Positions 1 to 7,678 of a DNA stretch of 42,990 nt are shown here, piece by piece; the first letter of the stretch is position 1; each line of letters starts with the position of its first letter. The stretch is from a virus, in the IMG/VR virus record IMGVR_UViG_3300033388_000826, positions 1-42,990 of that record; one strand, 5' to 3'. A program made the position numbers and the translations under genes. The notes beneath the pieces are model-generated. The model saw only the letters and a list, made by a program, of their open reading frames with translations. It searched no databases and had not been told where the DNA came from.

Positions 1-98
1 GTGAAGTTTTCACTTCCGCCGAAGATGCGAAAGCATGGATTCAAGCGAAGTATGTAGACTTCGATCAAGATGCAGCAGACGAGGTACCGAGAAAATGA
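1..98 (+). CDS. 3' end of a gene cut by the window edge, unknown function
   Basis: Reading from base 3 gives an open frame of about 31 residues (EVFTSAEDAKAWIQAKYVDF then DQDAADEVPRK) ending in TGA at 96-98. The stop overlaps the next ATG as ATGA, the translational-coupling arrangement seen throughout this genome, which supports this frame. The tail is acidic and helical-looking. No family can be named from so short a fragment. Confidence 0.6.
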   Translation, partial: EVFTSAEDAKAWIQAKYVDFDQDAADEVPRK

Positions 99-286
99 CA
101 TTACGCGAAATGATCGAACAGCATCCCGAATGGGCGGATCTGCCAATTGCGGTAATTGACACTGTTGGCGACTTGCATTATATCGACGGCAGTGGTGCAG
201 CATTCGCTGGCGAAGATTTTCCTGACGATGCAGACGATTACACTGAAGGCACCGGCGACCAAGTGTTGGTCTTCACGGCAAACTAA
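95..286 (+). CDS. small acidic hypothetical protein (63 aa)
   Basis: The start is ATG at 95, overlapping the previous stop (ATGA). An upstream in-frame start at 35 would overlap the preceding gene by 64 bases and is less likely. The protein begins MTLREMIEQHPEWADLPIAV and becomes strongly acidic (several D/E pairs) toward the end. The first 20 residues, 'L.EMIE..PEWADLPI.V.D', resemble a short motif seen in small phage proteins of unknown function. It belongs to a tightly packed run of small genes. No function is assigned. Confidence 0.7.
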   Translation: MTLREMIEQHPEWADLPIAVIDTVGDLHYIDGSGAAFAGEDFPDDADDYTEGTGDQVLVFTAN

Positions 287-287
287 C

Positions 288-464
288 ATGAGCGTATTAC
301 AGCACTTAATTATGTCTTCACTTGGTTGTGTTGTGTTCTTCGGACTGATAGTTCGATCCAACCAAATTGATGATATGAAACGTGTAAAGAAAAAGTTTAT
401 AAACAATCTCAAAAATCCAGGACGAGGCACAGCGCCTCCAACTAGTGAAGAAGTATACCGATGA
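288..464 (+). CDS. small single-pass membrane protein, unknown function (58 aa)
   Basis: I chose ATG at 288, two bases after the preceding TAA. The longer frame from 156 would lie over the preceding gene in a different frame. Residues about 4-24 (LQHLIMSSLGCVVFFGLIVR) form one hydrophobic membrane segment, followed by a basic stretch (KRVKKKF) that should stay in the cytoplasm. The stop overlaps the next ATG (ATGA at 461-464). There is no strong Shine-Dalgarno sequence, so translation may be coupled to the upstream gene. No family recognised. Confidence 0.65.
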   Translation: MSVLQHLIMSSLGCVVFFGLIVRSNQIDDMKRVKKKFINNLKNPGRGTAPPTSEEVYR

Positions 465-781
465 ATGAATTTCACCTTTTAATTGACGATTTCCGCGAGT
501 TCGATGTAGACCACATCGCTAAGAATGCTCGCGATGGACAGAAAGCGTTACTCGCGTTTCCTGTCACGCATCTTTACATGGATCACGATCTTGGCGACGT
601 TGACGAGCCGACAGGTTACGATGTAATCGTGTGGGCGATTGGGCGCGGAGTTGTTCCTGCGCATGTTCAGATGGTAACGTCAAATCCTGTTGGCCGTGAT
701 AACATGGTTGCAGCACTAGAGAATATTGGTTACACACGAAAAGGTAACTGGTACGTACAAGGAATTATAACAGATGTCTAG
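461..781 (+). CDS. cREC-type (cyclic-phosphate processing) receiver-like protein
   Basis: The 106-aa protein has receiver-domain acidic patches: LLIDDFREF near residue 8 and HLYMDHDLGD at about 37-46, followed by TGYDVIVWAI and a VQMVTSNPVGRDNM segment ending the fold. The DHDLG...GYDV..W pattern matches, from memory, the cREC (cyclic-phosphate processing receiver) family. That family is predicted by comparative genomics to act on nucleotide or RNA cyclic phosphates rather than in two-component signalling. Its start overlaps the preceding stop and its end overlaps the next gene by 8 bases, so it is translated within an operon of small genes. The family call rests on motifs seen by eye; the activity is inferred. 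Confidence 0.65.
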   Translation: MNEFHLLIDDFREFDVDHIAKNARDGQKALLAFPVTHLYMDHDLGDVDEPTGYDVIVWAIGRGVVPAHVQMVTSNPVGRDNMVAALENIGYTRKGNWYVQGIITDV

Positions 782-1334
782 ATTACGCATTTCAAAAAAC
801 GGTATGCCTGAACATTACAACAAGGTCGCCGTTATCAAAGCTGTTCGCCAATTGACTGGTATTGGCTTGAAAGAGGCTAAGGATGCAGTCGAGGAAGCTA
901 TGACGGGCATAGTTGTAATCATAAAAGATGGGACACCGCACGAATCAACGATTGCGTCCAACCACGACGCGAACGATAGTATCAACGAGAACGGAATGGA
1001 ACTGTACTCTGGTACTTCTAAAACTCAATTCATTCTGCAAGCAATTCGCGAGTCTGCAAAGTTAGCAGCAGACGAGGAAGAAAACAAGCTTGCAATTTTG
1101 CTACTTGACGTATTACGTCAGCACGAAGTTAATGAAATTGCAAAAGAAGAACGCTACAGAGAAGCGCAGGATCAAATTCGAATTCGTGCGCACGGAGAAC
1201 GAATGCGCAGAGAGGAACAGGACTCCATACGTGAAGCGCAAGAGACACGTTTTCAAGCTAGCCGCAAACGCGAACAAGAACAAGAGCGTGAAGATCGGCA
1301 GCGAGATTACACACAAATGGATAAAAGAATATGA
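774..1334 (+). CDS. protein with ribosomal L7/L12 C-terminal-like domain and a long coiled-coil tail
   Basis: Residues about 14-46 (HYNKVAVIKAVRQLTGIGL, then KEAKDAVEEAMTG) match the helix-rich C-terminal domain of ribosomal protein bL12 (bacterial pattern 'K..VIK.VR..TGLGLKEAK.LVE'). In ribosomes this domain recruits translation factors. Here it sits at the N-terminus of a 186-aa protein. It is followed by a polar linker and, from about residue 115, a highly charged helix (many R, E and Q) likely to be a coiled coil. The bL12 dimerisation domain is absent, so this is not a replacement ribosomal protein. Some marine phages are known to encode bL12 homologs. A role in translation take-over is inference. 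Confidence 0.65.
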   Translation: MSRLRISKNGMPEHYNKVAVIKAVRQLTGIGLKEAKDAVEEAMTGIVVIIKDGTPHESTIASNHDANDSINENGMELYSGTSKTQFILQAIRESAKLAADEEENKLAILLLDVLRQHEVNEIAKEERYREAQDQIRIRAHGERMRREEQDSIREAQETRFQASRKREQEQEREDRQRDYTQMDKRI

Positions 1335-1651
1335 AAGTCTTTTACGTAACAACATTTGGCAATAACGTGTTCTACGTCCACGCTAAAGATGCGGCGGGCG
1401 CAAAAGAACATCTTATCGAGCAAGTAACAAAATATTACTTCAAGCATGAACTCAAGGGCGATGAAGTTGCTACTCCGCCTGAAACTCTCGGTAAGGATAT
1501 TATCGTAGAGCTAGGAATGCACAGAAGCATTATAGAAGATACTGATATTGTTGTCGAGGACATAACTGCAACAGCGTACATCTTCTCCTCAGCAGGAAAG
1601 ACACATTGGAAAGATTGGGACTTGACAGTTACGGATGTAATAGAAGCATAA
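1331..1651 (+). CDS. hypothetical protein (106 aa)
   Basis: ATG at 1331 overlaps the previous stop (ATGA) and the TAA at 1649-1651 overlaps the next ATG (TAATG), so the gene is embedded in a translationally coupled string. It begins MKVFYVTTFGNNVFYVHAKD, a beta-strand pattern followed by 'AAGAKEHLIEQ' helix, which looks like a small alpha/beta fold. No signal peptide or membrane segment. Not recognised. Confidence 0.75.
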   Translation: MKVFYVTTFGNNVFYVHAKDAAGAKEHLIEQVTKYYFKHELKGDEVATPPETLGKDIIVELGMHRSIIEDTDIVVEDITATAYIFSSAGKTHWKDWDLTVTDVIEA

Positions 1652-1911
1652 TGTATATCGTCGGTCAAGCACAGAATCCTAATGATGATAATGACGCGGA
1701 TCGTTGGACGCTAGAGATACACAGGGTATCAGATACAGACATTAACGATATTCAACATTATGCTTGTATACAAATTTATGACGATTCGTTTGACTTGTGT
1801 GTGCTGAAAGCCAAAACTATTTGCAATGCGCTAAATCACAAAGGATTCGTTGGTGCAGAAACAATGGTCAAGAAATTGAATGCGGAGCAGCAACGAACTC
1901 CGATGATGTAG
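1651..1911 (+). CDS. hypothetical protein (86 aa)
   Basis: ATG at 1651 overlaps the preceding stop (TAATG); the longer frame from 1606 would overlap the upstream gene by 45 bases. It begins MYIVGQAQNPNDDNDADRWT with mixed alpha/beta character. It is the last gene before the rIIA promoter at 1926. Function unknown. Confidence 0.65.
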   Translation: MYIVGQAQNPNDDNDADRWTLEIHRVSDTDINDIQHYACIQIYDDSFDLCVLKAKTICNALNHKGFVGAETMVKKLNAEQQRTPMM

Positions 1912-1925
1912 TGGAAATATAGTTG

Positions 1926-1954
1926 TTGACTTCTAGCAGTAGTGGAAGTATAAT
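1926..1954 (+). promoter_or_regulatory. sigma70-type early promoter for rIIA
   Basis: TTGACT at 1926-1931, a 17-bp spacer and TATAAT at 1949-1954, placed 30 bases before the rIIA start. Near-perfect host consensus, as expected for an early phage promoter. Confidence 0.8.
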
Positions 1955-1984
1955 GTATTTTAAATCGAGATAAGTGAGACCCAC

Positions 1985-4327
1985 ATGAAACTTGAGACAC
2001 CAAGCATACCAGTCGAAGTCGGCGGCGTAAAAGCTGAAGGCGACTTTCATATCAAAAACTCCGCGACCGCATTTGCTATTCTATCTAGCGGTCTGTATTC
2101 AAACAAGTACGAAGCAATTTTACGTGAGCTAGGCTGTAACGCATACGACAGTCACGTAGAAGCTGGCAACGCTGAAAAGCCGTTTACAGTTCATCTTCCT
2201 ACCCGACTCAATCCTATTTTCAGCGTCCGTGACTACGGCGTTGGTCTCGATCACGAACAAGTGATGGGACTTTACACAACTTACTTTGAATCGACTAAAG
2301 ACGACAGCAACGATTTCGTTGGCTGTATGGGACTCGGTTCGAAATCTCCTTTCAGTTACACAAAGAATTTCACGATCACAGCGATTAAAAATGGTCGCAA
2401 GGGTACGTACTCTGCCTTCATCGGTGAGAAAGGCGTCCCTGCAATCGTGCAACTCGGTGACGAGGAAACTGACGAGGGCAATGGTGTAGAGGTTTCATTT
2501 GCAGTCGAAGATCGTAACGACATGCGACAGTTTTCGCACGAAGCTAAGAAAGTCTACAAGTGGTTTGCAGTACGTCCAGAATTTACTGGCGCAGAACTAA
2601 CGATTCCTGAATTGAAATATGCAGAAATGGATATTATTCCAGGAACTCATATGAAGGAACAACAAGGTTGGAACAACGAATCATTTGCTATCATGGGCAA
2701 TGTCGCGTATCCGATCGACGTTCCCGATGGTGAAGAACTCCCTAAGGGTGTTCGCGAACTCTTGCACAGTAATAGCTTTGTAATCCGCTTTGACATTGGC
2801 GAGCTTGGCATTGCAGCCTCGCGAGAAGAACTGAGTTACGATCCTCGCACGATTAAGAATCTCATTAGTAAGTCTAAGGAAATCCTCGAAGCACTAGAAA
2901 TCTACGTTGTGAACAAGATCAAGCCTGCTAAGACGAAGTGGGAGCGTAATGTACTTGCTGCTGAATTGATTTCGAGCAACGAAGGATTGTTTGGCGGAAT
3001 AGTAGAGAGCTATCTCAAAAAGCACAAAGCGCAATTCATCAAAGGTACTAATCGACACTACAGCAAATTGCAAGTCAGTGTTCCTATCTCTGAGTTGGAT
3101 ACTGTTCCTAACATGAAGTATACGCTGAAAAGCATCCGCAAAAATTATCAAGATTACAATAAAGCACAGCTTGTCAATATCAAAACGTTGACTGCTGACA
3201 AGCCAAAGCATTTGCGGTCAAAAGCTAATCCGAGCAACGGCGGATATAATCCGAATGATCGTTGGTCAGTTCACAGCTTCAATGCTGCGCAAACGCGAAT
3301 CGTCTTTAATGATGAGAAGGGTAATATCTTAGCGCGTCTTCGTGCAGCATACGTTGATGATGATTACAAGCATCTGTTCAAGGGTGTCTCGGATCTTTTC
3401 ATCTTTCAAGCACAGAACAAAGATGCTGATAAGAAAGTAATGGCGAAATTCCTTAAGACTCGGTTTGGTAACTCTCCGATCTTGCTTGCATCGCAGTTGC
3501 CAGCGAATATCTCAGTTGCTGGAGCAGTTGGCAATACGAACGTGACTGTACAACGATTTGATACTAAGCGGTGTGGTCGCTATCGCGACGGACATACGTT
3601 CAATGCTTTCAATGGCAAGATGAAAGACATTGAGCCAACTGTTGAGAAAGGCAAGAAAAAGACATTCTTGTATTTCAAGCTAACGCACAAGTCAGTCTTG
3701 AAGCCGATGAGCAACGGAACGTGGGACGCATCGACAATCATGGATTTGCTTGAGAACAGCGATATTGCTAACATTACAGGCATTGATCTTAACAAGATTT
3801 ACGGCGTGAACAAGACGAGCTTGAAAACCGTAACCAAAGACAAGCGTTGGGTAGATTTCTTTGACTACGTTGAAAAAGAATTCAACAAAATTGATTGGAA
3901 GTCTGCGCGAAAGGAAACTGAGCATAAGATCATCGGACTAGAATTCAATCGTTCAGATTATCAGATTCCGAAAGTAGCTGACGGCGCTCGTGGCGAGTTG
4001 GCACAAACTGATACACCGATCGGAATAATGTTCAAGCATTGGGAAGACTGGAAAGCTTCAACCCCAGCGAAAGCAAAGAAAGGTATTAAGATCAACTACG
4101 ATATGTTGATCCGCGTAATGCAGGAATTCTTCCCAGACAAAGATTTTACGAAATCATCTGCTAAACTGGATGTATCGAAGATCGAGGAAAAATACGGAAA
4201 AATATTTGATAACGTCGAAAACGCATATCCAATGCTTCGCCACTTGTCGCTTAGTCAGAATTACGACGCAAGCAGCAACTGGAGAGAAGCAATCGAGTAT
4301 ATCAAACTAGTTGACAGCGCAAGCTAA
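1985..4327 (+). CDS. rIIA: RIIA-like membrane-integrity/exclusion protein with GHKL ATPase fold
   Basis: The 780-aa protein has the N-terminal GHKL (Hsp90/MutL-type) ATP-binding signature: N-box RELGCNAYD at about 47-55, G1 box RDYGVGLD at about 82-89 and G2 box CMGLGSKSPF at about 114-123. T4 RIIA (725 aa) shares this layout. Together with RIIB it protects T4 infections from lambda RexAB exclusion and affects membrane energetics; the biochemical activity is not settled. An rIIB-like gene lies directly downstream, which confirms the assignment. Expression comes from a strong sigma70-type promoter 30 bases upstream. The extreme 3' end of the gene carries the promoter for rIIB. Confidence 0.85.
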   Translation: MKLETPSIPVEVGGVKAEGDFHIKNSATAFAILSSGLYSNKYEAILRELGCNAYDSHVEAGNAEKPFTVHLPTRLNPIFSVRDYGVGLDHEQVMGLYTTYFESTKDDSNDFVGCMGLGSKSPFSYTKNFTITAIKNGRKGTYSAFIGEKGVPAIVQLGDEETDEGNGVEVSFAVEDRNDMRQFSHEAKKVYKWFAVRPEFTGAELTIPELKYAEMDIIPGTHMKEQQGWNNESFAIMGNVAYPIDVPDGEELPKGVRELLHSNSFVIRFDIGELGIAASREELSYDPRTIKNLISKSKEILEALEIYVVNKIKPAKTKWERNVLAAELISSNEGLFGGIVESYLKKHKAQFIKGTNRHYSKLQVSVPISELDTVPNMKYTLKSIRKNYQDYNKAQLVNIKTLTADKPKHLRSKANPSNGGYNPNDRWSVHSFNAAQTRIVFNDEKGNILARLRAAYVDDDYKHLFKGVSDLFIFQAQNKDADKKVMAKFLKTRFGNSPILLASQLPANISVAGAVGNTNVTVQRFDTKRCGRYRDGHTFNAFNGKMKDIEPTVEKGKKKTFLYFKLTHKSVLKPMSNGTWDASTIMDLLENSDIANITGIDLNKIYGVNKTSLKTVTKDKRWVDFFDYVEKEFNKIDWKSARKETEHKIIGLEFNRSDYQIPKVADGARGELAQTDTPIGIMFKHWEDWKASTPAKAKKGIKINYDMLIRVMQEFFPDKDFTKSSAKLDVSKIEEKYGKIFDNVENAYPMLRHLSLSQNYDASSNWREAIEYIKLVDSAS

Positions 4328-4339
4328 TTGTGCTAACAT
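4311..4339 (+). promoter_or_regulatory. sigma70-type promoter for rIIB, partly inside rIIA
   Basis: TTGACA at 4311-4316 lies in the last codons of rIIA. A 17-bp spacer leads to TAACAT at 4334-4339, 26 bases before the rIIB start. The -35 is perfect and the -10 weaker, which could set a different rIIA:rIIB ratio. Confidence 0.6.
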
Positions 4340-4365
4340 GTAGTACTAATGAGGAGTATTAGAAA

Positions 4366-5262
4366 ATGAGTTTACCATATACATATCAAGGCGACAGTCT
4401 CGTAATTTTTATCGAGGGCAAATCGCACATAATCAATCGGGAAACACACCCGAACTTCCAGAAAGTAATTGACGCGATCAAGGATCAGGAATGGGATTTA
4501 GTTCCAGACCTCGTTGACATGACTCGCGTACTTGCCAACTTCACTTCTGAGAACAACGAAATTGAAGTTAAAGATGGTGACGTTTATTACAATGGTCGGC
4601 CTTTCCACAACGCAATGACAGATCGTTTGCTTGCGATGCTTGAAGAAGGTTTTCCAGTAGACGCACTCTGCAACTTTCTGTGTCGTTTGAAGCAGAATCC
4701 GTCGAAGCGCGCAGTTGACGAGCTTTACGGTTTTCTTGAGAACAACGACTTGCCAATCACTCCTGAAGGCAACTTCTACGCATACAAGAAAGTACGCGAA
4801 GACTTCAAGGATATTCACAGCGGCACGTTCGACAATTCTCCAGGCTCAGTTTGTTCAATGCCGCGCAACGAAGTAAACGAAGACAAAGATCAAACCTGTT
4901 CTACAGGCTTGCATTTTTGCTCGCTTGAGTATCTTCCGCGTTTTGGTCGCAGTTCAGGTGATCGTGTTATGATCCTTGAGATTGATCCTGCAGACGTAGT
5001 GAGCATTCCATCTGATTACAACAACGCGAAGGGCAGAGCATGTCGTTACACAGTAGTAGGCGAGCATGATGCTAAAGATCGTGATACAACTTCTGCATTT
5101 GACAGCGTAGTTTCAAGCATCAAGTGGACAGACAATCTGCGTGAAGTTCGCGAGTATGGCGACGGCAAGTGGCGGTACACAGATACTGGCACTTACGCCA
5201 CAGCAGAAGATGTCCAGATTTGGCTTGATTATCTAGATAGCGATTTTCTAGATAGCGAGTAA
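4366..5262 (+). CDS. rIIB: RIIB-like protein
   Basis: The 298-aa protein (T4 RIIB is 312 aa) carries the typical RIIB core: 'FLENNDLPITPEGNFYAYKK' at about 124-143, a SGTF..SPGS..SMPRNEV.ED segment, then 'CSTGLHFCSLEYLPRFG' at about 178-194 and ILEIDPADVVSIPSDY. It partners with RIIA at the host membrane in T4. The start has a good GAGGAG-like ribosome site and its own promoter. The 3' end repeats a 12-base unit (TCTAGATAGCGA, twice), giving a repetitive acidic tail (YLDSDFLDSE). Confidence 0.85.
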   Translation: MSLPYTYQGDSLVIFIEGKSHIINRETHPNFQKVIDAIKDQEWDLVPDLVDMTRVLANFTSENNEIEVKDGDVYYNGRPFHNAMTDRLLAMLEEGFPVDALCNFLCRLKQNPSKRAVDELYGFLENNDLPITPEGNFYAYKKVREDFKDIHSGTFDNSPGSVCSMPRNEVNEDKDQTCSTGLHFCSLEYLPRFGRSSGDRVMILEIDPADVVSIPSDYNNAKGRACRYTVVGEHDAKDRDTTSAFDSVVSSIKWTDNLREVREYGDGKWRYTDTGTYATAEDVQIWLDYLDSDFLDSE

Positions 5263-5571
5263 GTACAACGGGATGCGGCTGGCGTCGCAATGATGTGGGT
5301 CCTTGCTTCTTCTCAGCGCCAGTCGTGTCCTTTTTGAATTTGTGTAATCCGTTGGGGATTGGTAGAGCACCTAGACGAAGATTGTGTAGTCACTTCTCGT
5401 TACAATTGTGATGTGAATACTGCCTGTATTCGATTCGACTGGCTTATGAGTCCAACACTTATAATGAACGTCGGGGGATGGCTACGTTTTTAACTAAATA
5501 GTAGTACAGCTAGGATGGGGACTTCAGGAGGGGAATCTGAGGGCACAGACTTACACACACATAAGGAAGCT
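5263..5571 (+). other. non-coding stretch with possible structured RNA between rIIB and the ClpP-like gene
   Basis: No convincing gene lies here. GGCTGGCG (5277-5284) can pair with CGCCAGTC (5317-5324, one G-U), with a possible GCAA/TTGC inner stem and a T5 run at 5331-5335. This could be an rII-operon terminator or part of an RNA. Further on are tRNA-flavoured fragments, a D-loop-like GGTAGAGC (5361-5368) and a T-loop-like TTCGATTC (5429-5436), but they are too far apart and lack matching stems, so I do not call a tRNA. CTAAATAG at 5494-5501 resembles the late promoter box and could serve the ClpP-like gene. Confidence 0.35.
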
Positions 5572-6267
5572 ATGGCATACGCGCAAAAGAAGAAAAAAGT
5601 ACTTGAAGGCGACATTGTAACTCATATCAATGACTACAGCATTGATATTGAACACAGAGAATTATTTTTATTCCCTCGCGAAGAATACTCCTACGGCGGT
5701 GGCGACGAAGCCCTTCCAGAACCAGGCGTCGATTTCAGTCTAGCAAATCAATTCATCCGCAACATCAGAATCCTGTCAAATATCTCAGATCAGCCTATTC
5801 TCATACACCTAAAATCTTGTGGTGGAGAATGGCATGAAGGTCTTGCGATGTATCAAGCAATCAAAGCTTGCAGATGCCACGTAACAATCCTAAACTATGC
5901 AAGCGCACGTAGCATGAGCAGCATTATATTCTCAGCGGCAGATCATCGTGCAATGATGCCATTTTCAACATTTATGATTCACACAGGCACAGGAGTTCTC
6001 ATCGGAACAGGCACACAGATTCATACTGAATACGAAGAATCAAAGAAAGCAGATAAAATTATGCTTGATATTTACGTTGATATGCTTAAAGAATCTGAAC
6101 TAATGAAAGGTTGGACGAACAAGCGCATTAAGACATGGCTTGTTAAGAAAATGAAAGACAAAGAAGAGGTTTACTTCACAGCAGAGGAAGCAGTGGAGCA
6201 TAATTTTGCCGACACCATATTCGGCGCTGACGGCGTTTACGATTGGAGCAATCTCACTAAAGTCTAA
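5572..6267 (+). CDS. ClpP-like serine protease
   Basis: From ATG at 5572 (AAGGA Shine-Dalgarno just upstream) the product is 231 aa. An in-frame ATG at 5515 would add 19 residues but has a poor ribosome site. The ClpP/crotonase fold is seen in PILIHLKSCGGEWHEGLAMY (oxyanion GG at about 84-85), the nucleophile region SARSMSS with Ser114, FMIHTG with His137, and the C-terminal YFTAEEAVEHNFADTIFG. E. coli ClpP has Asp185 just before its FLSA; here that position appears to be Glu199, an unusual substitution. In phages such proteases can mature proheads or act on host proteins. The neighbouring endolysin suggests late expression. I infer a protease; the target is unknown. Confidence 0.75.
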   Translation: MAYAQKKKKVLEGDIVTHINDYSIDIEHRELFLFPREEYSYGGGDEALPEPGVDFSLANQFIRNIRILSNISDQPILIHLKSCGGEWHEGLAMYQAIKACRCHVTILNYASARSMSSIIFSAADHRAMMPFSTFMIHTGTGVLIGTGTQIHTEYEESKKADKIMLDIYVDMLKESELMKGWTNKRIKTWLVKKMKDKEEVYFTAEEAVEHNFADTIFGADGVYDWSNLTKV

Positions 6268-6291
6268 ACCGTACAAATTCTTCCAGTTCTA

Positions 6292-6299
6292 GATAAATA
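6292..6299 (+). promoter_or_regulatory. late promoter box GATAAATA before the endolysin
   Basis: GATAAATA, flanked as A-GATAAATA-C, ends 24 bases before the endolysin ATG. T4 late promoters use TATAAATA about 10 bases upstream of the start. The same motif precedes most virion genes here. Confidence 0.7.
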
Positions 6300-6323
6300 C
6301 TGATATAACTGAGGAGATTACAC

Positions 6324-6938
6324 ATGAGTATGGAAGACTTTCTAGGCTCTGTCAAGAAAGAGAATGATCTTGATAATGACAGCACCGACCATTTCGACAA
6401 AGCAATACTAATCACACTAAAACACGAAGGCGGATTTGTAAACGATCCTGTCGATCCAGGTGGCGCAACAAACTGGGGAATGTCAATTCGATTCCTCACA
6501 AACGACGCTGGCGATTCTGACGGCGATGGCTTCCTAGATGGCGACCTTGACAAAGATGGCGACATTGATGTTGATGACATCAAAAACATGACTGTTGAAC
6601 AAGCACGTAAATTATATCGCATTCACTTTTGGGACAAGTACAGCTATGATACAATCATAGACTTCACTGTAGCTGCAAGAGTGTTTGACATGACAGTGAA
6701 CATGGGACCGAAGCAGACGGGCAAGATCGTCCAACGCGCATTGAACGGATGCGGACAGAACGTAGGTGTCGATGGCGCAATCGGCAAGAACACATTTGCT
6801 GCAATCAATTGTACCGATCCTGAAATACTCATGGCAGAAATTCGTCAGCAACACGCACAATTTTATATTGACCTAATTGCAGCTAAACCTAAATTTGAGA
6901 AATACAGAAAAGGTTGGTTACGGCGTGCCGCAGCGTAG
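6324..6938 (+). CDS. endolysin: GH108 N-acetylmuramidase with an inserted calcium-loop segment
   Basis: The 204-aa protein has the GH108 catalytic motif TLKHEGGFVNDPVDPGGATN at about 31-50, with Glu35 as the expected catalytic acid, followed by WGMSIR. The C-terminal part (VGVDGAIGKNTFAAIN, near 155-170) resembles the peptidoglycan-binding half of the family. It should cut the glycan backbone of host peptidoglycan at lysis. Between the two parts lie residues about 61-86, with tandem acidic loops DSDGDGFLDGD and DKDGDIDVDD of EF-hand/dockerin type. These predict Ca2+ binding, an unusual addition. No signal peptide, so a holin or other export route is needed. Late box 24 bases upstream. Confidence 0.85.
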   Translation: MSMEDFLGSVKKENDLDNDSTDHFDKAILITLKHEGGFVNDPVDPGGATNWGMSIRFLTNDAGDSDGDGFLDGDLDKDGDIDVDDIKNMTVEQARKLYRIHFWDKYSYDTIIDFTVAARVFDMTVNMGPKQTGKIVQRALNGCGQNVGVDGAIGKNTFAAINCTDPEILMAEIRQQHAQFYIDLIAAKPKFEKYRKGWLRRAAA

Positions 6939-6970
6939 TAATGCAACTGTTTAATTATAAGTGCAACACA

Positions 6971-6978
6971 GATAAATA
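6971..6978 (+). promoter_or_regulatory. late promoter box GATAAATA in the gap after the endolysin
   Basis: GATAAATA lies 85 bases before the next ATG. An inverted pair, AACACAG (6965-6971) and CTGTGTT (7016-7022), brackets part of the leader. Longer leader than at the other late boxes. Confidence 0.5.
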
Positions 6979-7063
6979 ACCTTGCATAGAGAAATACTCT
7001 GTGAATACAAAACAACTGTGTTACACATTATGGTAAACTCAAAAATATACTCAGGAATGAACA

Positions 7064-7642
7064 ATGAATAAAGCACTAATTATACTTACAGCATTAATAT
7101 TAATTCCCTGTTCCTCGTTCGCACAAGAACAACAAGAGGAGCAACAGACAGCACTGGATCAGCTATTAGACAAGTACGAAACTAAACAACGAGTAGCAAA
7201 CGCATCATCCAATCCTAACGATTTAGCATCAGAAAATCGTAGATTAAGAAGTCAGATTATTGACCTACGAGTCGAGAAGGATGGTTTAAATGAACAAGTA
7301 GCATATCTACAAGCTACTATTGACAACATGGTTGTATCGGACGATCAACACCCAGGTTGTGCAAATGTAGAATGCGTACCGTTAGAAGACGTAATGAATG
7401 AGAAAATTATTACATACGTTATCTCCTCGTTAGGAATGTACAGGTTAGCAGAACTACTAGACATAGTAGCCCCAGAAGAAAACTTTGAAGCACACGCCAA
7501 AGCACAGAAAATAATGAAAGGTGTGGTAACAGACTTAGATGCGCTAGGCTTCGATACTTCTGATATGTCAAATGTTCCAGAGTTAGATGAACTACTTGAG
7601 GAACTTGAAATAGCTCAAAACTCGTCGCGGATCGCTAGATAA
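7064..7642 (+). CDS. exported coiled-coil protein, possible lysis accessory
   Basis: The 192-aa product starts with a textbook signal peptide (MNKALIILTALILIPCSSFA, then QEQQEE), with likely signal peptidase I cleavage after SFA. The single Cys is preceded by P, so a lipobox is unlikely. A coiled coil follows at about 55-90 (LASENRRLRSQIIDLRVEKD, then GLNEQVAYLQATIDNM), then CANVECVP with two cysteines that could form a disulfide. The protein should lie in the periplasm. Its position after the endolysin and before a small membrane protein suggests a spanin-like or other envelope-disruption role, but I see no diagnostic motif. Confidence 0.7.
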   Translation: MNKALIILTALILIPCSSFAQEQQEEQQTALDQLLDKYETKQRVANASSNPNDLASENRRLRSQIIDLRVEKDGLNEQVAYLQATIDNMVVSDDQHPGCANVECVPLEDVMNEKIITYVISSLGMYRLAELLDIVAPEENFEAHAKAQKIMKGVVTDLDALGFDTSDMSNVPELDELLEELEIAQNSSRIAR

Positions 7643-7678
7643 GTTGCACCAACTAAATAATAAATTAAGGTGTAAATT

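Noticed and set aside
5341-5450. Possible tRNA from GGTAGAGC and TTCGATTC
   Set aside because: The D-loop-like and T-loop-like pieces are 68 bases apart (about 36 expected), and no acceptor, D or anticodon stem can be formed.
5437-5465. Sigma70-type promoter around TATAAT at 5460
   Set aside because: The -10 is perfect but no acceptable -35 lies 16-18 bases upstream.
5515-5571. N-terminal extension of the ClpP-like protein from ATG 5515
   Set aside because: No ribosome site at proper distance; ATG 5572 has AAGGA and better matches the family's N-terminus.
7064-7642. Lipoprotein (o-spanin) from the Cys in IPCSS
   Set aside because: Pro at -1 does not fit a lipobox; the SFA-Q site fits ordinary signal peptidase cleavage better.
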